Shown one piece after another: positions 26,301 through 38,300 of a DNA stretch of 64,000 nt. Both the position numbers and the translations under genes were made by a program. Source of the stretch: Lineus longissimus (taxonomy: Eukaryota; Nemertea; Pilidiophora; Heteronemertea; Lineidae); assembly GCF_910592395.1 (NCBI RefSeq), contig NC_088310.1, positions 14,145,501 to 14,209,500 on the forward strand, in the 5' to 3' direction. Each line of letters opens with the position of its first letter. Positions within the stretch are counted from its first letter, which is position 1. The notes beneath the pieces are model-generated. The model was not told the DNA's origin, did no database searches, and was given only the letters and a program-made list of their open reading frames with translations.

Positions 26301-29300
26301 ACTGCACGGCCTTGAAAAGAACGATGGAGCAAGCTGACTGTTGATTGACTCCATCACTACATGAGTCATGAGCTGTGGACATCTCCCATGCAAAATCTTA
26401 CAGTTATGATACCGTCCGGGTCCACAATCATGCATAGCCTACAATAATACAGGCTAACAGCACATGCACTGATTCAGGCTTCTTCATATGCTAAAAAAAC
26501 AACCTCAAGCCCTGTCCAGATTACCCTTTTTGCATTCATTTGAATCCTTACGTGTTCCAATTCAATTTGTGTAAACTTTGGATATCTTGATATTGAATTC
26601 GGGGTAAAAATCAAGAAATAAGAAGACCTCCCACATGATTTCTTTGTTTGACTTGAAAATTCAAACCTACTGGTTCTTGTCCGAGGTGTAATGCATCATG
26701 GGATAGGTAAGGTGATAAGACCACATGATAGAATTGCATAACGTAATAGCAATTTGCGTTGCCAGCAAATGCCAGCTTTTTCCAACAATTGTCAGAAACA
26801 TTGAATTTGAAATTTCCATCTAATTCCAGCTTTTGACAATCTTATAGTAAATTGACAGAGATTTCCAGCGTTGGAACTTTTACGAAAAATAAAGTTCCAG
26901 AAAATGCCAAGAATTTCTACCCCATGGATAATGTTCCAGTTTTTGGTCAGCTTTTGCCAGCTAAAACTTTTTGATGAAACTCTAAATTCAAAGTGTCAGC
27001 TTATTCCAGCCAAGAGCTGGAAATTCCAGCTATTTCCAACAAAATCCACCTAAGGTAAAATTCATTTCGCAGGGGCGGCGGGCGGGCGGGTGAACGGATG
27101 CCCAGTAATTTAAAGTCCCCCTCCGAAGCTCATGGAGATAATAAAGAGCAAACAGATACAGTTAAACCGAATAATGATTAGTAATAATTAGGTCATGATC
27201 CAGGGATGGTCTTTGCGTCATCAAATTATTATTAATTAGGTCATGATCATGACATAATTATTATTAATAAGGTCATGATCCAGGGATGGTCTTTGCGTCG
27301 TCAATTTATTATTGACAAATTATTCATGCTTAACTTACTTATTAATAAATCATTCATGATTATTCATGCGAGTCGCCCAAACGAGAAGTTAAAACTTATT
27401 CTCTTCTGGGCGACTCGCATGAATAATCCTAATTAGGGCATATAAAGTTTGACACTGTATAAATCATGTAAATTACCACGATAGCATCAGGTCGCATATC
27501 AACCAATCAGATCGTAGCCTCCACATGAATCATATGATCAAATAAATTGAAAAGGGGCATTGTTGTCTAACAGCCGTGACCTATCATGTCATGCTTTGTA
27601 TGTCCAATGTGAAGAACTGGCTATATTCAGAAATATATTTACATGATACTTACATTGCACAAGGCATCACACTTACATGGGAAAAGGCATCACACAATCT
27701 GTTAATTCTGCAAATCTGCATAAGTTCCTAAGCAACTTTCAGTGTTCACTCTGGTATGCTCAGGTGCACTCTTTCAGTGCAAGTATATTGATGTTCTGGA
27801 AGCCTGCGAGCATGGGATAGCTGATAAATATTTGTAGATATTGTCTCACACTGATTTAGTAGACAAAAATATCAAGAAGATCAATATGAATATTATTCAC
27901 ATGACAATGACTATACTAACCTGAATGTGGCTGCATCGTTGACCATATCACTGTAATCATGTGGTAGAGGGATCAGCCGATTAACACTCATCGGATACTG
28001 CACAACCTTCCCAGATCTTATTATTGCCTTCACTCTGGTATCACTACACCAACTGAAATATTTCACAGTTAAGATGAATGCAAATGAAAAGTACCATGGC
28101 TAAGCAAAATTATAAACATGGGAATGTTTGCTGGCTGGTTAATTTTGCTTATTTTATTTGGTAGACAACTTTAAAAATGATGCATTCCAAACAGATCCCA
28201 GCACACCTGTGGCCAAGTTGATTTTTTTTTTTTTTCATTTAGAACGGCTGCCTGGCTGATATACTGAATTCCGATACCAGATTTTTCAACTTGCCTTTCC
28301 CTTAATCCATGTCTACAGAGGGCTAGTTTTAGTGAATCAGGATGCAGCAAGCCAACACCTTAGCCTCAATTCAAGGGGGACTACACAGAAGAGAGGGATC
28401 CAACTTGTGGTCTCCTGATGACTGATATGCAATTTCAGCCAGGGAAATAGATCTGGTTTGAGTTTCTGATAAAACTTCACCTTATACAATGATGAATAGT
28501 GCTGATACTTTGAGATAGGAGCTACACCATGGCTACTTCGTGAAACTTAATCTTGCCCATTTGGCTACACCCTGCATAGTTTTTGACTCACAAACCCACC
28601 TTTCCACTAACTTTTTGATGAGATCTCCTCTCTCATCGAATAATGCTGAAAGCTTGGCTGGCAGGGAAAGATATCGACAGAGGGTTTCAAACTGCTCCAC
28701 TGAACTCTCTGAAAAAAGAACCAATAAGGGTTAACCCTTTAAAACCAGAGTTCCCTGAGGGTGGTAATGGTAGTTGTAGTTGCAGTGGTGGTGGTGGTGG
28801 TGGTGGTGGTGGTGGTGGTGGTGGTGGGGGGGGGGGGTACTTGAATGTATGCATCTACTCTGTATTACTGAATTCAGTAGCATTTATTTCCCAAAGGTCA
28901 TTCCCAAAAAATAAAAATAAAGTGCCCCTTTCAGTGAAAAGTCGGTCACCAATCAAAACCTTGGTGATATGTAATGGAGAGCCGAGCTTATGGTCTATCT
29001 GGCTGTACATATAACCAGCCAATGCAAAGTACAGTCCTACCAGAAAGTAAATGTCCACCATTTAAAAAAAATATCACAGCGATAAAATAAGAAAGCCATT
29101 GGCGACATTGATTCACTTGAGTGGATAGTTCCATGTTGCTCCATTTGGTGAACTTGACTGGTATTTGGTCGCCTGCTTTCTGTTGGCGAGGAATGATAAA
29201 GGCCAATGTTTTTTGTGTGGTGTTGGGAGATCTTGAAAGCATTGTTGATTAGTCATGCTCAATATCAAGCAGTTGGTTTTTTAGGGTTGCGCAATAAGTA

Positions 29301-32300
29301 CAAGTCCCCCACAGATCCCCGACCCTTCTAAAGATTTCTAGATCCGCTACTGTCAAATAGTTTTTAAATCGATTGCATGATGTTTCACTCCTATGGAATT
29401 TTGAAATGTCATGAATTAGCATAGTACTTCACTCTCCTACACAGCGCAAAAAAATATTTCACAGACTGAGAATTCATCACCCTAGAGTGTGGTAACTGAA
29501 GAATCACTAGTATACTGGACGTAGAGGTGAAATTAAGTTTGTGATGTAACTCCTCCGTCAGTTGAGATCGTAAGGACTATGGTAACCACAGTGGACAGTG
29601 CATTGCCGACACTGTACAAATCCAATCATGGAGATGCTGAAAAGGCTAGTGAGGATAGTACCAAGCCGACCACAAATACCAGCGATCCGTCCTCGAAACA
29701 AAACAATGCCAAATAATGCCTAAGGAAGGTCAGAAAACAGTATTAGTGACCTCAGAGACCACAACCGCCTGACCAGGCATGAATTCTAATCTACCACACA
29801 ATACACTATGAACAATGCAACGAGAACGATTGCGATACATCATTCATGTATAGATACTATTGATATATACATGCTTACTGTTGGTGCCCTCAATCTCGAT
29901 AGACACATTCTGCGCGTATACATCACATGCATAACTTACTACATTCAGTGAATCCTCGCCAAAAATATCTCATGCTCGCCACAGGTGGCCATTTTGTTAT
30001 CACTTTGCTTGAGGGATGTACATAAGCATTGTACACAGCTGCACCCTGCTTCGAGGTTCGATTTCCAAAAGCGCGAAAACACATATTTGTGGGCAATGAA
30101 ATTCATTTCTGATTCAATGCGACACAATTAGCCATCACCACATTGCACGATCATTGGTTATGCAATCGCCGAGAAATCGGGTCTACAAAAATTAGACCGC
30201 ACAGATTTAATAGATCACTAGCCATGTGAATCAATATTTGAAAGTGGTTTTCAGCAGAGAATGGCATGTTGAGTTGGTCATATATCTGTTGTATTTAGAT
30301 GCACGTAATTCGACTCCTTCATTATGTAACAGACATTTCAAAAACGGACCAAAAATCACTTTTTTTATTTCATGTGCCTTTCCAAAAATTCACATAAGCT
30401 CATCAACTGCTGCAAGCCCTTTATGACCATCATTTTTTGGCACTTGCAATTACTACATAGAATATGTTCAATAGTGACAAATGCACATTTTTGCCAAGGA
30501 TTTTTATGTTATGATTTTAATCTCTTCCATAACCTTTGATAAAGACCCCGAATCCTTCATGTATGCGCCCGAGTTGACCAAGGGCTATGTTACGGCCAAA
30601 ACACTACTCTTAGCTTTATTTACAAAATTTTCATATGCACCCGGGTCACTGTCTTTAGGTCAAGTCTATCTTTAGAATCAAGGTGAGACACAGGTTGTTG
30701 GTCCCATAAGAGTCTGCATCAAGCATCAAAGAGCATCAGAGGCCGTACCTTGTGTCGATTTCAACTGAGAAAGGGTGATAAAGCTTGTAGTAATGTTAAG
30801 TGCCAGGCCATGAAGATTAAATAGGACTGAAGTTTCAGTAGGTGATATTTGATGTACTTCTTGTTTAGTTTTGAGTGCCTTATGGAGTTAAACTGAGGGT
30901 TGAAGATTCAGCCATTGTCTTAAAGATGCTTACAAGTATTTGTGTGTAGTCTCGCACAACTAGTTATATGAATGGGTCTGTTAAGTAATAATTTGGCTAT
31001 GAAGCATTAATTTCCATGAAGTTAACAACACACTCAATGCTATTCTGGAGTTGTCCTTATCCCATGCTTGGTCTTAGTTTGATGATTACAATGTCTTATT
31101 GGTGTTTCAAGTTGTATGTGTTGCGCAAGACAAGGTGAGACACAGGCGTATATGGATCATCTTCCAGCTACAATGGCTGCTTTGTGTGTTGACAGTATTG
31201 ATAGTGAACTAGGCTGCTATTGTTGTGCATGCAATAGACTTGGGTTTCATTCCCAAGCTTAGTGTAGCATCTTGCTTGGTGATGCTGGCATATTTGGTTG
31301 CCGTGTTTTGCCATTGATAGATCACTGATGGAAAATACATTACGTTCACGGCGCCCTCTTTATTTGAGTTGTTGAACTAATTGTAAAAATTGTATTGTAT
31401 AATGAGTTTTCTATCACTCATGGTTTCTTAAATTTGTATTTTGCAGTCAATCTGAATTAACCTAAATGGGAAGATAATAAAGAAACATTACATGAAAGAA
31501 TGGTTGTTCAGCATTTTCGAGCTAAGCCCATGGTCAGCACAGGCTATGCAATTACAGTGAAATTAACTCACAGCAGATGTCCCATGGTGAACATGACTAT
31601 ATTCAAAGGGTTCTAAGTGAACACTTCCTACTTTTTTGTGCCCATCCAAAATTTGAATCCAGTTGAATCATTGGCATGTTAGGTTTGTTTGGGAATCAGT
31701 TACAACAGACAGCCCTTGAACAACCCTCTGAATATTATTATACTTGAACCATCAATTGTATTGAATGGCCCCATTTATAAAGACCCTGACTGACTGCATT
31801 GCTGAGCAAAATTGGAGTTCTCAAAGATCACCAGCTGTCTGACATAAACCATCACCTCCAGCGAGCTAAAATAAATCTTCAAAATGAAGAATTTAGTAGG
31901 AATTTTGTAATGAAAGGGAAAAAAAACTTTCTTGCATCATAGTTCTTCAATACATTGCGAAAAAGAACAACAATAAAATAGAAAGGGGTTATTTCCACGA
32001 CTGCCGTGTTCTGAACAGCGAAAATGACCTTGCATCAACGAGTGTTTTTAAGTTACTGTTCGTGTAATGTACGTGTTTGTGACATTTTAAGGAAATTATA
32101 AGGAAAATGAATGATATTGGCAGTTATTTGTTGCGAACGTCGGCTTATTTTATGATAAATAAACAAAGATATATTCAATTGTTCACTCAAAAATTACAAG
32201 AAGTAAGAAAAATTGCGGGAGGAATAAGAACTAGAGGCCTGGCGGCCTGAATAGCTACGCTGGCGGAATTTAATAGCAAGGAATGAGATGAATGACAAGA

Positions 32301-35300
32301 AAATGTAGCAAGTAGTATATGCGAGTACCAGAATGTAGGTTTATGGTAGATAGGGAGATGTGGACAGACCAGATGGAATCAAGCTTAGACAAATAGGGCC
32401 AAATTCTTGAAGGGCGTTCAGCTTAAAACAGCGTTTAACTACTGAATAGACAGATTCAGGTCCTTCATGTAAATCTTCACAGAATATGAATAGGCCCTAT
32501 GACTAATCAGGGAGAAGTTACACACGTCTAATGAATTTGGCCCCTAGGGTGGATGACAGTTGTGAAGGTTTTATTTGAACTGCAGTGAATGAAGTAGTTG
32601 AGGGGTTCTTTTGTCACATCTGCTCTTCAATACCTTCAGTGCCTTTGCTCCAACTGTGTTTGAGCAGGCCAGCGCAAAACTGCTCTCTCAATACCTTTAG
32701 TTTGATACCATTAATGCGACTGCCTTCCTCTAACGGTGTTCAAGTTGTTTAGTAGGTCATAAAAGTGGATCAGGGTAAACCTTCTCTTAAACACTTTTAG
32801 TTTGATATCAAACAGGGATGACACCTTTCGCTGTAATCAACTCAAAGTAGGTCAGTTGGTAATGAAAATGGGTTAGCACAAACCCACTGTTCATTATCTT
32901 TAGATCGATACCAAACACGACTACTTTATAGCTATAACAGTCTTAAAGTAGGGCAGAAGGTCATAAAAGTGCGTCAGTGCAAATCTCCCCTTCATTACCT
33001 TGAGTTTAGATTAGTTCTTGTGACACTGCCCTATTCCCTCCCATAAGGCTACAATGCAGTCTCTAGATTGTGACATGAGGCATGATGCCATCTCTAACAT
33101 CACCCTCTCTACTCTCATACCTATCAGGCTACAATGCGGTCTCTCACTTGATTGTGACATGAGGCATGATGCCGTCCCTTTCATCACCCGCTTCTCTTAT
33201 ATCAATCAAGCTACAACGAAGTCTTACTTGACTGTGACATCAGGCATGATAACGTCTCATACATCACACTCTTCTCTTATATCGATCAGGCTACAATGTT
33301 GTCACTTACTTGATTGTGACATCACCCTCTTGTCTCATATCATTCAGGCGACAATGCGGTATCTTACTTGATTGTGACAAGAGGCATGATGACGTCTCTT
33401 ACATCACCATACCCCTTGCGTGACCTCTTCTGAAAACTTGCTTGGCTTTCAGTTGTAAGTTGTGGGAAATTTTCATGTAGAAACAATTTGGTTTCCTGGT
33501 ATCAAATGATCAGACGCAGTGCCGTCTTTACACTGGCAGATAAACTAGACATAAAGACCTCAAATTGCGCTGTGGATAATTTATTTTCTGAGGCATTTCC
33601 CTCTCTCTCGACCCAGGGTCGAGCGACAGTAAAGGGGTAGGAATTTTAACTCGACCTTAGGTCGAGCATGACACTAGTATAAAGGTTAAAGGTTGTATGT
33701 TCAAGAGTTTAGGTTTAATAGGCAAGCATTATAATAAATAAAAATTCAGAGATGCCTATTCAATTTCAAGGTTTCTTTATTCAATCAACTTGTATAACAC
33801 AGTAAAACAAGACCAAAACGTGAAGGACAAATCAGCTAAGATAGCCTACAGCGTCTTCTTTCCCGATCCTGTCAATCTCATGGCTGACTGGTTGATTGGT
33901 TTCGTGTCACCAGTTCCACAGCATGCACAGCAACACCACTTTGCCAGTGGAGACCACCGGAATGACTCGTAGATTATAGACTGCATCATCCTGTAAACGT
34001 GAGAAAAAATATAACTTTGTAAAAAAACACCATAAAAGACAGATATTTATTATCAACATTCCCGATTATGTTACAAAAACAATGAGTAGTCTGTGCTGAT
34101 ACGCGAAACCGTGAGAGGATATACAACCCTGTATGGCTTGCTGTTCATGTTGGTGATAAGGTAAAACATAAATGTACAAAAAAAGATTAAAACTTTTGTG
34201 AAAAACTAGTGAACTGGTTGGGGGGGGGGATAAAATAAAGTTAATAAATTTGAAAAAGTTCACCCTTATTCACTAACGTTCACCTTGTTAGAGTTTGGAC
34301 ACATGGCTTGCAATGCATACTTTACTTCCCTGCACATATGTTGCAGTGTATTGCATTTGTTCATGTACCGGTATCGGGTATGTAACTGTAACGTATGGTA
34401 AATAATGCAGGCCCAGTTCATGCAGCTCCTCACGGTTTTCCGTATCAGCATTGATAGACTGAGAATGGCAGTTTTATTGTTCGTTAAAAATACCTCGCAA
34501 TTCCAGCAGACTTCTTCGTCGCTATTATTTGTGTACTCTGACCAGTGTAACTATCAAAAGTGTACGATATAATTGTTATTTTGACAAGAAACATGAGAAA
34601 ACGTCAACTTCTTGTGAAGCGGTCCGCCATGTTTGTTCATCTCATCTAGCGTTCGGGTTTGTTTTGATTATGTCGATGATGTTTATAAATACAAAGAGGC
34701 TATTCTTATGACAAAGTTTTGTCTGGATTTCTAAGTCATTTTCCTGTAGTTGTTATATCTATGTGTAATAGATAATTGTGAAGTATTATGATTATTTCAT
34801 TCTGATGATTGGGAAGAATTTTTTGCAGCACTGTTTTGTGTATAAAATGTACTATGGCGTACATGTGTGTTTTGATCTTCGACTTCGACTCAATGACTGA
34901 GCAAATTTAACGAGACAGAAAGCCAAAAACGGTAACACTTCCTATGTAAACAAGCTACGTGAGTCATTCTATACTATGACTTTTCAAATAACAGCTGTCA
35001 TGGCCAATTGTACCAACCAAATCAAGAGAAAATACAGAGAAAACTCACCCTGGTTTTCTGTCAAAACGTCTACCATACGTGGATGAACTGAGCGCATGAA
35101 TCTGGGTTTCTCTACGTGTCTTTTATAGGCAATATTAATAAGAATTAGACAAAATAACCCCACAAAACGACATGTTGACATTGAGAATCAAAATATAGGG
35201 AAATACCACTTTCTTACTGCTCGTTATGAAAAATTTAGATTTGAACTATGTTTTGAAGTGAACGTACGAACTCTATATACATTCGCAAAATGGCCATCAC

Positions 35301-38300
35301 TTCATCAGCCTCAGCTGCAATGCCTTAGGGCAATGCCTTATGTGTAGCGCGTTCAGTACATTACAGAGACAGGTAGGATCGAGGCCGCTTTGCCACTTTT
35401 GACCAGACGACAATTTCCAGCTTAAAATCTGCCAATTACTGCCAATTTCGGGCCGTCTAGTCTTTCTGCTGTGAATAGCTATATTCCTATCGAAACAAGA
35501 GTTCAAAATATTGGTATCGTGGCACATTTTCTGGCCCAGCTACAGCAAATTCGGAGGAAAATGCAACTATTTTGCTTGAACTACCATCGGCCAGCTCTAT
35601 TACAAACCATAAGCTCCGCTGATGGCCTACGTAGCTAATAAAAAGGCTCTCCAAGTGAGTTACGAACTCGGGTCGCTGGCGTATGAGGTCAACGTTAGTA
35701 CCATTAGGCCACAGAGATTTCTTGATACATCGTCAACGATCTTACAAAGTGAAGATTTTGTAAGCTGATGACCTAAGTTTTGAACATTTCTAATAGCCCA
35801 CAGTCTAGTTCAGAATGTCGCCGGACGCCATTTCCAAAACAAAAATTACAGTAGATCTATGGTGAAATGCAGCCTTAAGCCCGGCTTTGAACTGCGAGTG
35901 ATAGAAAATTCGCTGAGGCTTTGTCTGTGAAAGGAGTGGACCGATTTGATTGGCTGAAAAAAGTCATGGATGGAACAACACTTTTGGGTTTGCGTCCACG
36001 ATTTTATCGTGGAAATAACCACTTTGAATAAAATAAAATAATGAAATTGCCAGGGCCATTGTGCTCACCTCATGTGGAGGAAAGATGGATAAAGAGCATG
36101 GTATTGTGTCATGTAGTGTTAGGTTTGATGTAGGTCCAAGCAATTACAATTTCCCCAAAATGGCCAATTTACAGTACATTCGACCTCTGTGACCTTGAAA
36201 AGTAGGTCAAATCAAAGAAGACCCGGGTGACACATTGAATGGTTGTTAGAATTAGATGTACCTATGATATAAAATTGGTGCCAATCGGGCAAGTCATTAC
36301 TAGGAATAATGGCATTTTGAAGAATTTAGGATTTGGCCCCCTCCCTGGAGGCCAAACGGCAAATCAGATCGCACCAAACTTCGGTACCTGAGATCACCTG
36401 ACCAAGGGGTACATGTGTACTTAATTTGTGATCAATAGTCATTGCAGTTAAGAAACGTGCCATAGTTACGGCCTGACGGTCAATTTACGCCATTTGACCT
36501 CTGTGACGTTGACAAGAAGGTCAAATTAAAAACCTGTGTGACATATACTGTATGGTGGTTAGATGTACCCATGATATCAAATTGGTGGCAATCAGGCAAG
36601 AAGTTAAGGAATAATCAAATTTTTAAGGTTTTTGGATTTTGCCCCCTGGTGGTCAAGTGGTGAATCATATTGGACCAAACTTCGGTCCCTGAGATCACCT
36701 GACTAAGGGGTAAATGTGTACCAAATTTGGTATCAATAGTCATTGCAGTTAAGAAACGTGCCATCGTTACATCCTATCGGCCAATTTACACCATTTGACC
36801 TCTGTGACCTTGAAAAGGAGGTCAAATCAAAAACCCGGAGGATATATGATGCACCTTTGCTAGAACTACCTACCATATTTTTTTCAAAATTTCCCGACTA
36901 CTATTAAGGGAGATATTGCATATTTTCACTTTTAACGTTTGGCCCCCTGGTGGCCAAACCATGAAACGAATCGGACCGAAACTTGGTCTCCAAGGTGTCA
37001 TTACATAAGGGTACATGTGTACCAAGTTTCAACTCAATAGCTCTAACAGTTACGAAACGTGCCCTGCTAACGGACGACGGACGACGACGACGACGGACGC
37101 CACGGTATGGGATAAGCTCACCTCTGCTAAGAGGTGAGCTAAAAAGTTAGGTTTTGGATATTTTTAAAGACTGCCTACAACTGTTACATAATGAAGATAC
37201 AGGATTAGCTGGGCAAAATACAACAGATACCTGATTTACCATTTAAGTTTTATCATTGTATGCTGAAAACTGCATTCAATTGTCTTATTCTATCCCTGTG
37301 ATACTTTTAAAAACTTGTGGACATTTACTTTCTGGTAGGACTGGTTGATCCAGCAGTTACCAAATGTGCCACCATCGGCCAATTTACGCTATTTGAACTC
37401 ACCTTGAAATGTAGGTCAAATCAAAAACTTGTGGGACATGCCATGTGTAATCATTACATGTACCTATGATAAAAATTCGATGATGTTCGAGCTCTTAGTT
37501 AGATAAGATAAGCTCACTTATCTTGAGGTGAGCTAAAAAGCACAAAACGTGCTCTAGCTTGTTACCGAATGGCCTGAAGATCACCAATTTTTTATGGTAC
37601 ATGTATTTGGCCATGTGTGCTGGCAAGACCAAAGAATCAGATCAGTCCGAAATTTATTCTGGAATTATATATTTTCCTTTGTTACATACTTACATAGTTT
37701 TAGGTTCAAAGCCCCACTAATAACAAAATGTGCTGTGCTAACGGCCAATGGTACTTAGCTCACTAGGTAAGCAAAAAATTGATACAGTCCCAATATTTTC
37801 ACAGACCAGTGTGTAATGGCCATTTTAGGACTACAGTGTTTTTACAAGTTTAAATTTTCCTCCATGTGTAACTGGTAATGTGCATTAAACACTGCACTAG
37901 TTCCCTGCCTCATTCGAAGGTTACTAGAGCCCTCTTATGTTTTGGTAAGTATGTCAAATGTATATAGATATTGTTGAACCCTTAAATTGTACTGGTTGTA
38001 TTATAATCATCTCAGTCGGAAGGATTTTATAGTGCCTTTCCTGCTCATTGTCACAATGCACCTGGTCATGTGGGACAATCCATTTGCAATATTGTTATCA
38101 TGACTCATATAATAGGATGCTGGGGTTAGCCCTGAAGGATTGTCCCTCTTTTTCCCTGTGCTAAAACTTCCTGGGGGGGGGAGAGGGGGGAGGGTCACTC
38201 CCCATGACATGATAAGGGGTGTTTTTTTCGGAGGACAGAGCGTGACCTGTGCGTGGGGAATAGACCCCTTATCTCGTTCAAACCCACGCAATAAGCCCCT

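Larger units (their letters stand above)
31981..36026. mobile_element. 4.05 kb TIR DNA transposon with 9-bp target duplication
   Basis: Left terminus GAAAGGGGTTATTTCCACGA (31981-32000) and right terminus TCGTGGAAATAACCACTTTG (36007-36026) are inverted repeats with two mismatches, flanked on both sides by AATAAAATA (31972-31980 and 36027-36035). A 9-bp duplication fits Mutator-like or Merlin-like transposition, but no transposase domain was recognised. Inside are two minisatellites (32600-33010 and 33045-33415), a pair of CTCGACC palindromes, a tRNA-like segment, and a possible spliced gene on the minus strand (33907-35181). Confidence 0.7.

Noticed and set aside
28643-29014. 123-codon glycine-rich plus frame
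   Set aside because: Produced by the GGT microsatellite and overlaps, on the other strand, a well-supported UBR exon.
33045-33415. CRISPR array or coding repeat protein
   Set aside because: Units are tandem without unique spacers, diverged, and in animal DNA; the open frame follows from the 81-bp period.
34266-34451. Second open frame in the middle exon of the candidate small gene (reads HYLPYVTVTYPIPVHEQ)
   Set aside because: It would need a 35-bp intron, shorter than animal introns, and does not reach the terminal exon in phase; an IL-17-like reading of it was considered and not supported because the paired C-terminal cysteines are missing.
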